NCBI GenBank assembly: GCA_018672315.1
Contig: CP076053.1
Span: 3,211,827 to 3,275,826, forward strand
Source: Nocardioidaceae bacterium
GTDB taxonomy: Bacteria > Actinomycetota > Actinomycetes > Propionibacteriales > Nocardioidaceae
Direction of reading: 5' to 3'
DNA length: 64,000 nucleotides
Position numbers and translations under genes: made by a program. This document shows positions 24,639 to 33,512 of the stretch, one piece after another; the first letter of the stretch is position 1, and the number at the start of each line of letters is the position of its first letter. The notes beneath the pieces are model-generated. The model was not told where the DNA came from. It was given only the letters and a program-made list of their open reading frames with translations, and did not search any database.

Positions 24639-26537
24639 TCAGGTCGACGTCGGCTGCTCGGGCTCCTCGAGGAGAGGCTGGATGGGGACCAGTCCTTGCT
24701 TGCGCAGGTGGCGCAGGGCGAGCGAGGCGGTCGCCAGCTTCGTCCGCGTCTCCCGGACGCTCGGGGCCCGACCGTCGGAGAACCGCTCGAGGTGGGCGAC
24801 CTTGCGCGACAGCGCCATCTCGAGCTCCAGCAGACCGCTGACCGTGCCGGGGTCCTGCTCGATGCCCTGACGGTGCCTCACCAGCGCGGCGGAGAGTGTC
24901 TGCAGCACGACGCCCTCGACCGCCTCCGGGGTGGCGTCGGCTCGGGCCAGTGCCGCGGACGTGGTGCCGGCGCCGGCGCCGGTGAGGGCCATGACGGTCG
25001 CCAGTCCGCCGACCATGCCGCCCGGTCCGAACGCCGCGAGCGCTCCGACGACCGCGGCCCCGCCTGCCAGCCCGGCGGGTGCCGCGACGGCCAGGCCGAT
25101 CGGGCCCAGGGCCAGGATGGCCACCCCGCCCCCGGCGAGGAGCCACCGGGTCGCCGAGGACTTCTTGGTGGTGAGCGCGGCGGCGGCCTCGCGGAGGGAC
25201 TCGTACACGTCGATGCCGACCGAGGTGCCGAGCTCGAGCGCGGCCGTGAGGTCCTGCAGTGCCCCGCGGACGACGGCGCCCTCGACGCGGATCTCGTACG
25301 GGGCGACCAGGTTCGCCGTGCCCAGGGCGACCAGCAGGTCGATCGCGGCGTCGACGGAGAGGTCCGGGGACGGGTCGGGACGCTCACCGGCCTCGAGGCG
25401 CTGCAGCACCAGCGGGGCGTGCCGACCGGAGGCGGCGTACGGGGCCACGGCCTGGTGCGCCGCGTCGCGCTGGACGATCGCGAGCGCGTCGCGCCAGCGC
25501 TCCTGCTTGTCACCGGAGAGACGGTCTCCGATGAGATGTGCCGTCAGCATGCTGAGGAGCAGGGCGCGCTCGGCGTCGGTCGGCACCACGTCCGGGGAGC
25601 TGCCGGCGAGCACCAGCTCGCTGCCGGGGCTCCCGTGGAGCATCCGGCCGAGGGCCTCGCGGGCCGGCGGCGAGGTCAGGTAGGTGGCGGCGGAGTGGCG
25701 TACGCCCAGGTCGACGGGCACGTCGAGCGCCCAGCCGAAGATGCGGGACACCCCGCGTCGGCCGCAGATGACGTCGGCGGGGTTCCACACGTTGACCCAC
25801 ACCTCGACGGGCACGCGTCGCTCGGCCAGGTCGAACCGGTCGCTGCCGACGTGCAGGTCGCGACGCCCGGCGGGGGAGCCGATGGTCAGCAGCCCGTGCA
25901 CGCGCACACCGCGGGGGAGGCGTGCGAGGACGTCGAGGGCGACCGCGCTCCCGAGGCTGTGCGCGACCACCACGAGGTCGCCCTCGGAGGGGATGTGCTC
26001 CAGCACCCGGGCGACGGTCGCTGCGCGGCGGGTGGGCTCGCCGAGGTAGGCGCGCACCTGGGGGAACCAGATGTTCGCGAGGTGGGCGGTGGTGTCGAAG
26101 CGCGGCTGCAGCCTGCCCCGCTGGTGGTGCCCGAGCAGCCTCTCGAACTCGTGGGTGCGCCGCTCCCGGAGCCGTCGGAAGCGCCCCCACTCGGTCGCGC
26201 CGAGCTTGAAGTCGGTGCGCGACGGGAGGGACGGCGCGTCCTCGAGCGGTCCGTCGCCGAGCAGCAGGTCGGCGTAGGAGGGGGCGATCACGGTGACGTC
26301 GTCGAGGCCGGGAAAGCCCGCGGCGCGGAGCCCTTCCTCGATCGCGTCGTGCCAGCCCTCGTAGGCCCCGGTCGGGCTGACGCCGTGCAGCAGCAGGAGG
26401 GTCGGCGGTCTCGCCGGGCCCTCCTCGACGACGCTCTCGACGGCCCTCGACTGCTCCACGTCGGACGAGTCTGGCAGGCCGGCGCGGAGAGGTGGGTCGT
26501 CCGGGCCGTCGCTCAGGCCGTCCGGCGTCGTCGCCAC
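24639..26537 (-). CDS. Alpha/beta-hydrolase (lipase-like) with glycine-rich hydrophobic domain
   Basis: 632 residues. An alpha/beta-hydrolase-like half (about 45-300) begins LLLLHGVSPTGAYEGW (oxyanion strand-loop) and carries the nucleophile elbow VVAHSLGSAVA (Ser near 200). The middle (about 300-430) is helical. Residues about 455-535 are a long Gly/Ala-rich hydrophobic stretch that could form two or three membrane helices. A helical, charged tail follows. No signal peptide. GTG start overlapping the upstream DUF4349 gene by 25 bp, so they are probably one transcript. Possibly a membrane-acting esterase or lipase; no closer family is recognised. Confidence 0.7.
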   Translation of the reverse strand: MATTPDGLSDGPDDPPLRAGLPDSSDVEQSRAVESVVEEGPARPPTLLLLHGVSPTGAYEGWHDAIEEGLRAAGFPGLDDVTVIAPSYADLLLGDGPLEDAPSLPSRTDFKLGATEWGRFRRLRERRTHEFERLLGHHQRGRLQPRFDTTAHLANIWFPQVRAYLGEPTRRAATVARVLEHIPSEGDLVVVAHSLGSAVALDVLARLPRGVRVHGLLTIGSPAGRRDLHVGSDRFDLAERRVPVEVWVNVWNPADVICGRRGVSRIFGWALDVPVDLGVRHSAATYLTSPPAREALGRMLHGSPGSELVLAGSSPDVVPTDAERALLLSMLTAHLIGDRLSGDKQERWRDALAIVQRDAAHQAVAPYAASGRHAPLVLQRLEAGERPDPSPDLSVDAAIDLLVALGTANLVAPYEIRVEGAVVRGALQDLTAALELGTSVGIDVYESLREAAAALTTKKSSATRWLLAGGGVAILALGPIGLAVAAPAGLAGGAAVVGALAAFGPGGMVGGLATVMALTGAGAGTTSAALARADATPEAVEGVVLQTLSAALVRHRQGIEQDPGTVSGLLELEMALSRKVAHLERFSDGRAPSVRETRTKLATASLALRHLRKQGLVPIQPLLEEPEQPTST

Positions 26538-27469
26538 CAGAGCAGGGGCGCACCGAGCAGCGCGGCTGTCACGAGGAACGGCAGGGCGGTCGCGACGAGC
26601 ACCACCAGGGACCGGGTGGCGTCACCGAAGGCGTCCCATCCCGTGACCAGGCCGGCCTGCACGGGGCTGCGGTCGGTCTCCTCCCGCGAGGGCGCCGCTC
26701 GCTGCAGGTCCACGCGGATGGTCGCCGACGACGTCTTCTGCGCCAGCGACTCCTGCCGAGCCTGCAGAGCCTCCAGCGCGGCCTGGCGGCGCACGAGCTG
26801 ATTCTCGACGCGGATCACCTCGCCGATGGTGTCGGCACGGTCGAGCAGGTCCTCCATGCGACGCACCGCCGCGGCCTGGGTGCGGACGCGGGCGGCGACG
26901 TCGACGACCTCCTCGGTGACGTCGGTGGCATCGGAGCTGCGGCTCGTCGTGCGTGCGAGACCGGCGAAGGCGTCCATGGCGTCCGCGAAGGACTCCGTCG
27001 GCACCTCGGCCACCAGCAGCACGCGCCGCAGGCGGCCCTGTCGGTCGCCCTCGGACTCCTCGGAGGCCACCTCGCCGCCGAGCGAGGCGATCTCCGTGAC
27101 CAGGTCGGCCCGGACGCCCGGCACGTCGTCGGCGGTGAGGTCCAGTCTCCCGGTGCGGATGATCGAGCGGCCGTCACTGATGTCGCCCGGCTCGACCGCG
27201 GACGCGCGGTTCACCGGGACACGCGCGGTGCTGTCGTACGCCGTCTCGGCGGTGCCGGCGAGGGACTCGCCGGCACCGAAGGACCGTTGCGAGGAGATGC
27301 CGTCGTCCATCGACGCGGTCGAGGGCGCTCCGGCGACCCCGGCCGGTGTCTCGGCGCCACCGCTGCAGGCACCGAGGGCGAAGGCTCCGGCGGCCACGAG
27401 GGCCGCGTACGCGAGAGCTGGACGGGAGCCCGGACGGCGGCCCGGGCGGGGCGTGGTGGTGGCGGTCAT
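26513..27469 (-). CDS. DUF4349 domain lipoprotein
   Basis: 318 residues from ATG 27469. Longer in-frame starts are rejected because the signal peptide begins here, ending in LGAC (Cys about 34). The DUF4349 domain (about 95-275) contains SIIRTGRLDLTADDV and a coiled-coil-like segment (DLLDRADTIGEVIRVENQLVRRQAALEAL in part). A C-terminal membrane helix and WWRRRRTA tail end the protein. DUF4349 proteins are cell-envelope proteins of unknown function, anchored here at both ends. Followed by the overlapping hydrolase gene. Confidence 0.85.
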   Translation of the reverse strand: MTATTTPRPGRRPGSRPALAYAALVAAGAFALGACSGGAETPAGVAGAPSTASMDDGISSQRSFGAGESLAGTAETAYDSTARVPVNRASAVEPGDISDGRSIIRTGRLDLTADDVPGVRADLVTEIASLGGEVASEESEGDRQGRLRRVLLVAEVPTESFADAMDAFAGLARTTSRSSDATDVTEEVVDVAARVRTQAAAVRRMEDLLDRADTIGEVIRVENQLVRRQAALEALQARQESLAQKTSSATIRVDLQRAAPSREETDRSPVQAGLVTGWDAFGDATRSLVVLVATALPFLVTAALLGAPLLWWRRRRTA

Positions 27470-27545
27470 GGTGCTGGGACGCGCCAGGGCCGGCCGCGGT
27501 TCCCCGACCGTGTGTCGGCCGCACCGTGTTGGCAGAGTGGCACCC

Positions 27546-28436
27546 ATGTCCTCGAGTGATGAGACCCGCTCCCTGCCGGTCCAGCCGCCTGACACCCAGC
27601 TCGAGCCGCCGGCGGACGCCGCACAGGCCGACGTGGCGGTGATCGGGGGCAGCGGCTTCTACTCCTTCCTGGAGGAGCCGCGACACGTCGCGGTGAGCAC
27701 GCCGTACGGGGACCCCAGCGCGGAGATCGCGCTGGGCACGGTGGCGGGACGGCGCGTGGCGTTCCTGCCGAGGCACGGGACGGGTCACGCGTACCCCCCG
27801 ACCCAGATCAACTACCGCGCCAACCTGTGGGCGCTGCGCTCGCTCGGGGTGCGCCAGGTGATCGCACCGTGTGCCGTCGGCGGGCTGCGTGGCGGTGCGG
27901 ACGGTGTCGCACCCGGCGACCTCGTGGTGCCGGACCAGCTGGTCGACCGGACGTACGCCCGGGTGCAGTCCTACGTCGAGCGCGGGGCGGTGCACCTGCC
28001 GTTCGCGGACCCGTACTGTCCCCGGCTCTCGCCCGCCCTCGCCGCCGAGGAGTCCGTGACGCTCGGCGGCACGATGGTGGTGATCGAGGGGCCGCGGTTC
28101 TCCACCAGGGCGGAGTCGCGGTCGTACGCGGCCGCGGGGTGGAACCTCGTCAACATGACCGGGCACCCCGAAGCCGTCCTCGCCCGCGAGATGCGCATGT
28201 GCTACGCCGCGATCGCGCTGGTGACCGACATGGACGCCGGGGTCGAGTCCGGCGAGGGTGTCGGCCAGGAGGAGGTGTTCGCCCTGTTCGCGAAGAACAT
28301 CGACCGGCTGAAGACCTTGATCGCCGGCGTGATCGCGGACCTGCCGGACCCGGCCGGCTGCAGCTGCGCGTCCTGGGCGGACGGGATGGAGCTGACGTAC
28401 GAGATCCCGGGTGCGGCGTCGGGGGCGACACGGTGA
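27546..28436 (+). CDS. mtnP: S-methyl-5'-thioadenosine phosphorylase (MTAP/PNP family)
   Basis: 296 residues. Hallmarks are VAVIGGSGFYSFLEEP (phosphate loop, about 34), FLPRHGTGHAYPPTQINYRANLWAL (in part), and the substrate loop GWNLVNMTGHPEAVLAREMRMCYA, whose NMT(G)xPE block is typical of MTAP-like enzymes. The reaction is phosphorolysis of 5'-methylthioadenosine to adenine and 5-methylthioribose-1-phosphate. CAGAGT lies seven bases upstream of the ATG. Its stop overlaps the epimerase start by 4 bp (GTGA), so the two enzymes are translationally coupled. Confidence 0.9.
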   Translation: MSSSDETRSLPVQPPDTQLEPPADAAQADVAVIGGSGFYSFLEEPRHVAVSTPYGDPSAEIALGTVAGRRVAFLPRHGTGHAYPPTQINYRANLWALRSLGVRQVIAPCAVGGLRGGADGVAPGDLVVPDQLVDRTYARVQSYVERGAVHLPFADPYCPRLSPALAAEESVTLGGTMVVIEGPRFSTRAESRSYAAAGWNLVNMTGHPEAVLAREMRMCYAAIALVTDMDAGVESGEGVGQEEVFALFAKNIDRLKTLIAGVIADLPDPAGCSCASWADGMELTYEIPGAASGATR

Positions 28437-29494
28437 AGGTGCTGCTGACCGGCGCGGCCGGGTTCATCGGCGCCGAGATCGCGCGGCAGCTGACCGAGCG
28501 CGGTGACGAGGTCGTGGCGATCGACCTGATGCTGCCGATGGCGCACGGGTCGGCGGCGCCGCCCGAGGGTGTCAAGCAGCTCGATGTCCGCGACGCCGCC
28601 GAGTCGATGCGGTGGGCCGAGCTGCTCTCCGGCGTCGACGTGGTGTGCCACCAGTCCGCGGTGGTGGGCGCGGGGGTGAAGGTCGCGGACCTGCCGGCGT
28701 ACGCCTCGCACAACGACCTCGGCACCGCCGCCCTGCTGGCGGCGATGCACGAGGCGGACGTCGACCGTCTGGTGCTCGCGTCGTCGATGGTCGTCTACGG
28801 AGAGGGCCGCTACGAGTGTCCTGAGCACGGGGAGCAGCCTGCGCGGCCGCGCGCCGTCCCCGACCTCGACGCCGGACGCTTCGACAACCCCTGCCCGATC
28901 TGTGGTGAGCCGATGGGGTGGGCGCTCGTGGACGAGTCGGCCCGGTTCGACCCTCGGGGTTCGTACGCCGCCTCGAAGGTCGCCCAGGAGCACTACACGA
29001 GCGCGTGGGTCAGGCAGGCCGAGGCCGCGGCGGTCGCCTTGCGGTACCACAACGTGTACGGCCCCGGGATGCCCAAGGACACGCCCTACAGCGGGGTCGC
29101 CGCGATGTTCCGGTCGTCGCTGGAACGGGACGAGCCACCGACCGTGTACGAGGACGGAGCGCAGGTGCGCGACTTCGTGCACGTCTCCGATGTCGCGCGG
29201 GCGAACGTGGTGAGCATCGACGCGGTCGTCGGCATGCCGACGGGCGCGGCGGAGGCGTACGCGGCGTACAACGTCGCCTCGGGCCATCCGATCTCGATCA
29301 AGGAGGTCGCCGAGATGGTCGCAGCCGGGACGGGCCGCGACATCGCTCCGGAGGTGACGGGCGGGTACCGGTCAGCAGACGTGCGGCACGTCGTGGCCTC
29401 ACCGGAGAAGGCGCGTCGCGAGCTGGGATTCTCGGCCGAGGTGCTGCCTGCCGAGGGGCTAGCGGCCTTCGCCACGGCGCCGCTGCGAGCCTGA
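28433..29494 (+). CDS. NAD-dependent epimerase/dehydratase with Cys-rich insertion
   Basis: 353 residues, extended SDR fold: NAD motif TGAAGFIG at 6-13, catalytic Ser in LASSMVVYGEG and YAASK (YxxxK) near 185. An insertion (about 125-165) has CPEH and CPICG, a possible zinc site. I recall the same kind of insertion in some dTDP-rhamnose/GDP-mannose-type epimerases. GTG start overlapping mtnP. The conserved pairing with MTA phosphorylase suggests action on a sugar in an uncharacterised pathway continuing at 31.9-36.8 kb. Confidence 0.87.
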   Translation: MKVLLTGAAGFIGAEIARQLTERGDEVVAIDLMLPMAHGSAAPPEGVKQLDVRDAAESMRWAELLSGVDVVCHQSAVVGAGVKVADLPAYASHNDLGTAALLAAMHEADVDRLVLASSMVVYGEGRYECPEHGEQPARPRAVPDLDAGRFDNPCPICGEPMGWALVDESARFDPRGSYAASKVAQEHYTSAWVRQAEAAAVALRYHNVYGPGMPKDTPYSGVAAMFRSSLERDEPPTVYEDGAQVRDFVHVSDVARANVVSIDAVVGMPTGAAEAYAAYNVASGHPISIKEVAEMVAAGTGRDIAPEVTGGYRSADVRHVVASPEKARRELGFSAEVLPAEGLAAFATAPLRA

Positions 29495-29539
29495 CCCCGG
29501 CAGGGTCCGAGCCGGGGAACGGAACCGGTCGAGAAGCTG

Positions 29540-30109
29540 ATGCGTCCCATGGTCATGACGGGTCGACGCACGGCGCAGGGAATCAGTGCTGTGGTGCTGG
29601 GGGTCGGACTGATGGCCGTTCCCGCCTGGCCCGCGGCGGCTTCGTGCGCAGGCCCGCCGGAGCCCGCTCGCGCCGAGAAGGCATTCGTGGGTCGCGTCGT
29701 CGAGACCGACGGTCCGTACGCCCGCTTCCGGGTGCTCGGTCAGGCGTCGACGGGGCCGGCATTGGCGCCGGAGGTGTGGGTGCTGACGGGGACCCCGACG
29801 GCGGGCTGGCCGTCGAGCCTGCTCGGCGGCGATGTCTCCAGCTCCGTCGACCTGAGCGTGGTGCCAGGCGCCAGATATGCGATCGGGGCGTACGGCTCGC
29901 GCACCCACCTGGCGACAGGCACGTGCTCGAGTTTCCGTCTCGATGATGACGAGAAACCGCCTCCCGCGCTGCTGACACGCCAACCCGTCTCGTCAGGCTT
30001 GGTGGGTCAGGGACCCCCGGTCGATCAGTGGGTCTACACCGCACCGGTGGTGGCACTGCTGGTGCTTCTCGGGTGGGCGGTCGTGAGGACGGCTCGCCGA
30101 CGGCAGTGA
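29540..30109 (+). CDS. Secreted, membrane-anchored protein with TIMP/NTR-like start
   Basis: 189 residues. The signal peptide is followed by AAASCAGPPEP, so the mature N-terminus would begin near Cys36. The segment KAFVGRVVETDGPYARFRVL and a second Cys (TGTCSSFRL, about 133) fit actinobacterial OB-fold proteins that resemble TIMP/netrin domains; this is a pattern impression. A C-terminal membrane helix (about 165-182) ends in RTARRRQ. Start at ATG 29540, though ATG 29549 is also possible. Function unknown. Confidence 0.65.
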   Translation: MRPMVMTGRRTAQGISAVVLGVGLMAVPAWPAAASCAGPPEPARAEKAFVGRVVETDGPYARFRVLGQASTGPALAPEVWVLTGTPTAGWPSSLLGGDVSSSVDLSVVPGARYAIGAYGSRTHLATGTCSSFRLDDDEKPPPALLTRQPVSSGLVGQGPPVDQWVYTAPVVALLVLLGWAVVRTARRRQ

Positions 30110-30131
30110 GAACGGCCGCGTCGGGGCAGCG

Positions 30132-31727
30132 TCAGATCGGTGGCGCGGGTGGCCCGAGGTCGTCGATATCTCCGTCGGGTCCACGGCGGTAGGTGTGTCC
30201 GGTGGGTGAGCGCCACTCGTACGTCGCGGACGTGGGTGGTCCGGTGCGTCGGTAGGTCCAGCCGCTGTGGGTCTTGAGGCGGTGGTGGAAGCGGCAGAGC
30301 GCGGCGAGGTTGTCGGTGCACGTCTGAGGCATGTCGTGCGGGTCGGGGTCCTGGCCGCCGGGGTCCGGTGGTCGCCACCTGTCGATGTGGTCGAGGTCGG
30401 CTGCGCGGGCGGGGCGGTGGCAGTGCGGGAACACACACGTGCGGTCGCGCAGGATCACCTGTTCGCGGAGCCGGGGCCCGGGGGTGTACCCGTTGCTCGT
30501 GCGTTCTTCGGTGAGGTCGAGGACGGGCCGGATGGTCAGGCGGGTCTGTCCGGCGGTGGGGCCGGTGTCGGTCAGGGCGGCGTGGGCCCAGGCCCGGACG
30601 GTGGCTTCGTCGACCAGGCGTACGGGGCCGGACTCGATGGTCGCCAACCCGGCTGCGTGCATGAGCCCATCGGTGCTGCGGGTGAGGGCGGCGGCGGAGA
30701 GGTGGACGTGGAGCACGAGCTCGCGGGTTGCGCGGGTGCGGTGCTCGCGGTCGATGATCCGCTCGGCACCGTCGGTCGACCTCTCCGCGGTATCGGCGTC
30801 GCTGGTGTCGTAGGGGAGGACGAGTTCGCCGCGGGCGAGGACCCCCAGGGCCTAGGCGCGGAGGCACCCGTCGCTCGTGTGAGCGGGTGCGGTGGCTGCG
30901 AGGCGGGTGGCGATGAGGTCCAGGGAGGTGTCGAGGTCGGCGGCGTCGAGGGCATCGATGCGCCCGTCGACCCACGCCAGCCCGGCGAGGTCTTCGGCGG
31001 TGGGTGACCCGGACCGGTTCTGCACCGGAAGCGCGATCCGCACGTGCTGCTGGTTCCGCAGCTTTGCGGCCGCCTCGGACAGTGCGCGGGTCTGTTCGCG
31101 CAGACGCTCGTGCACCGTGGTCGCGTCGGTCAGCGCCAGCGCCTCGAGACCGCCGGCCTCACGGACAAGCTCCGCCTCGGCCTGCTGCACGCGCAGCAGG
31201 CCGGTGAGGGTGCGGTCCAGCGCCGGCACCCCGAGCCGGTGCGCCTTGAGAGCGAGCCACCGGTCCGCGGCACCAGCCCGGTCAAGGTCGAGGACGGTGG
31301 TGCGGGTGGCGATGCGTCGGGCCCGCCACAACGGCAGATCCAATGCCTCCACCCGTGCCCACGTGGCGGGGAGGCGGTGGCGCAGCTCGAGGAGGTCCGA
31401 GGCCAGGATCCGGGCGGAGTCGGTCGTCGTTCCGAGCGCGGCACCGAGGTCGGCCACACAGAACTCGGCGATCATCAGGGTCCCGGGCCCACCGAGGAGC
31501 AGGGCACGGTCGCCGTGGAGCGCGCCACCGGTGTCCGGGCCGTGACCGGCGGCATCATGGATCGACTCCGCCGGGTGAGCGTCGAGCCAGGCCAGCACCG
31601 CCCTGGCGCGGGCCACCTCTCCAGCACGAGCTGCCCGGTCACCGGCGCGCACGGCCGCGAGCAGATCGGCGGGCGTGCCCGATCCGCCTGATCCCTCGGC
31701 GCTGTCGTGGGTGCTGGTCACGAGCAT
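30132..31727 (-). pseudogene. DUF222 / 13E12-type HNH endonuclease gene interrupted by an in-frame amber codon
   Basis: The frame from 31727 (or a leaderless GTG at 31721) encodes a DUF222 domain up to a TAG at 30854-30852, and the same frame then stays open to 30132. Rejoined, it gives about 531 residues: DUF222 (about 20-330), then an HNH domain near the C-terminus with CVFPHCHRPARAADLDHIDRW (in part) and LCRFHHRLKTHSGW. Both halves look well conserved, so a single nonsense change rather than a frameshift breaks the gene. The HNH half could only be made by internal initiation or readthrough. A perfect SOS box precedes it, as known for mycobacterial 13E12 genes. Confidence 0.82.
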
Positions 31728-31755
31728 GAATCTAGGTGCGACCACCGACAGTTCT

Positions 31756-31771
31756 TCGAACGCGTGTTCGA
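31756..31771. promoter_or_regulatory. LexA (SOS) box upstream of the DUF222/HNH gene
   Basis: TCGAAC-GCGT-GTTCGA is a perfect 6-4-6 palindrome matching the actinobacterial LexA box TCGAAC(N4)GTTCGA. It lies about 30-45 bp upstream of the gene start. It would overlap the -35 region of a promoter whose -10 is TAGATT (31734-31729, minus strand). DNA-damage induction is expected from family knowledge. Confidence 0.85.
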
Positions 31772-31920
31772 ATGATGAGACGGTCTGTGGATCGGTTTTA
31801 AAGGGTCATGGGTCACCGGGTCTCGCGGCTCGGCTGGCGCCTCGCACCTCGACCACCGGGTTGCCGGAGTCTCACACCTCGCCATCGGCGTGAGACGGCA
31901 CCACGACGGCCGGCCGCCGG

Positions 31921-33396
31921 CTACCAGTGCGTGTCGAGCAGGTGGTTCAGCAGCAGCGCCACGGTCACCTGCAGCCCCAGCAACCGCGTCCACCACCACC
32001 TCGGCACGTGGGCGGCCGCCAGCAGCATCCACGGCATGAAGGGCAACCAGATGCGTTCGACCTCCGACAGGCTCATCAGCGACAGGTCCGCGACGAGCAC
32101 GCAGGCGAGACCGCCGAGTGGGAGCAGCACGGCGGCCCTCGTACGCACCTGAGCATCGGCCAGCGGACCGCCAACGACGACAGCGAGGTCGGACCCGTCG
32201 TCCAACAGATCCGCCCACCGTCCCCGGGACCGACGTCGCGACCGGAGCACCACGACCAGCACCGCCAGTGCCGCTGCGAGCGCAGGACCGGCCGACAGGA
32301 GCAGCGCGCCGCCGTTGCCCCACACCCAGTACGCGGGCGGGCGCATCCCGGCAATGCCGTTCCAGTAGCGGTCCTCGAGCGCGAAGTACGCGGGGAAGAA
32401 GTGCCATCCGAACGGCGCCAGCACCAGCAGCGTCGGCACGCACGCGGCCAGGGCAGCGAGGGGTAGGGGCCACCACGAGCGCACCGCGAGCAGCACCGCG
32501 AGCGCCACGAGTCCGAGAAGGACGGCCCCGTACGACATCATCACGGCCGACCCGAGCACCAGCCCCGCCGCGAGCGACCACGCGACCGCGCGGAGCCCTC
32601 GCGATGTCGCCGCGTACGCCAGCAGCGCGATGCCCCAGGCCCCGACCGCCGTCACCATCGAGTCCGCGCTCACCCCGATGAAGACCGCCATCGGTGCGAG
32701 CACGAGGAACGGCGCGGCACGCCGCGCGTACGCCTCGCCTGCGAGCCGTCGCGCGGCGACGAGCACCGCGACGGGCGCCGTGGCGGAGACGGTGACCACG
32801 ATCAGCCCGGAGAAGGGGGCGGGATCGAAGCCGAGGCGCTCCATCGCCACGAACAGCAGGAACAGGAAGGGCGGGTGGCCGGCGACGTTGGCGGCGAGCG
32901 TGTCGGGGTGGGCGAAGGGGATGCGATCGACCCACTGCTCGAGCAGCAGACCCACGTCCTCGGTACGCCGTGCCTCGCGGAAGTACTCGAACGGCTCTCC
33001 CAGCACCGATCCCAGCCCGGAGACGCCGTCGACCAGCGCCAGCGACACGATCCACAGCCAGCCCAGCCCGAAGACCGCGAGCAGCAGTCGACGCCAGCCG
33101 AGCTCGGCCGCGAGCCGGGGGCCGTGCAGCACACCGAGCACGGCGAGCACCACGGCCGGCACCGTGCCCGGACCGAGGTGCGGCGACCAGCGCGAGTGCA
33201 GCGGCTCGACGCCGTTCGGCCCGCCGAAGGGGTGGACGAGCCAGCCGAAGATCTCCGGCACCGACATGGTCAGCAGCACCAGCACCACGGCCACCACGAG
33301 CCCGACGCGCACGCCGTGGTCCAGGGACGCCGCCGCAGGACCGGACGCCGACCCGGCCACGGCCCCGCGGTCGGACGCGGAGTCGGTGGTCGGCAC
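31921..33396 (-). CDS. Polytopic membrane glycosyltransferase (GT-C/mannosyltransferase-like)
   Basis: 491 residues with about eleven to twelve hydrophobic helices. A large extracytoplasmic loop (about 135-175) carries FREARRTEDVGLL and then HPPFLFLLFVAMERLG; the HPPF motif is typical of GT-C enzymes using polyprenyl-phosphate sugars. No clear closer family. TAGGGT six bases before the GTG suggests a leaderless start. It is divergent from the GT2 gene across 116 bp, so the membrane enzyme and the GT2 may act in sequence: GT2 makes polyprenyl-P-sugar and this enzyme uses it (inference). Confidence 0.75.
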   Translation of the reverse strand: MPTTDSASDRGAVAGSASGPAAASLDHGVRVGLVVAVVLVLLTMSVPEIFGWLVHPFGGPNGVEPLHSRWSPHLGPGTVPAVVLAVLGVLHGPRLAAELGWRRLLLAVFGLGWLWIVSLALVDGVSGLGSVLGEPFEYFREARRTEDVGLLLEQWVDRIPFAHPDTLAANVAGHPPFLFLLFVAMERLGFDPAPFSGLIVVTVSATAPVAVLVAARRLAGEAYARRAAPFLVLAPMAVFIGVSADSMVTAVGAWGIALLAYAATSRGLRAVAWSLAAGLVLGSAVMMSYGAVLLGLVALAVLLAVRSWWPLPLAALAACVPTLLVLAPFGWHFFPAYFALEDRYWNGIAGMRPPAYWVWGNGGALLLSAGPALAAALAVLVVVLRSRRRSRGRWADLLDDGSDLAVVVGGPLADAQVRTRAAVLLPLGGLACVLVADLSLMSLSEVERIWLPFMPWMLLAAAHVPRWWWTRLLGLQVTVALLLNHLLDTHW

Positions 33397-33402
33397 CCGG
33401 TC

Positions 33403-33408
33403 ACCCTA
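33403..33408 (-). promoter_or_regulatory. -10 element (TAGGGT) of the GT-C gene
   Basis: Minus-strand TAGGGT six bases before GTG 33396. Confidence 0.5.
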
Positions 33409-33500
33409 GGTGTTCGGGTGCGGGCGGTGGCCGAGGCCGCGCGTGACCTGTCGGGGACGCGCCGCGCCGCCATCCGTCCGTGCGGGTCTGGTGCACCCTC

Positions 33501-33506
33501 TACGGT
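33501..33506 (+). promoter_or_regulatory. -10 element (TACGGT) of the GT2-to-hemQ operon
   Basis: TACGGT six bases before ATG 33513, suggesting that the seven-gene transcript begins at or next to the start codon. The intervening GGAGCC could instead be a close ribosome-binding site. Confidence 0.5.
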
Positions 33507-33512
33507 GGAGCC

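Noticed and set aside
30132-31727. Frameshift in the DUF222/HNH gene
   Set aside because: Both halves are in the same frame; only an in-frame TAG separates them, so it is a nonsense change.
31785-31815. AT-rich TTTTAAAG patch as an insertion or integration scar
   Set aside because: No flanking direct repeats, inverted repeats or integrase gene found.
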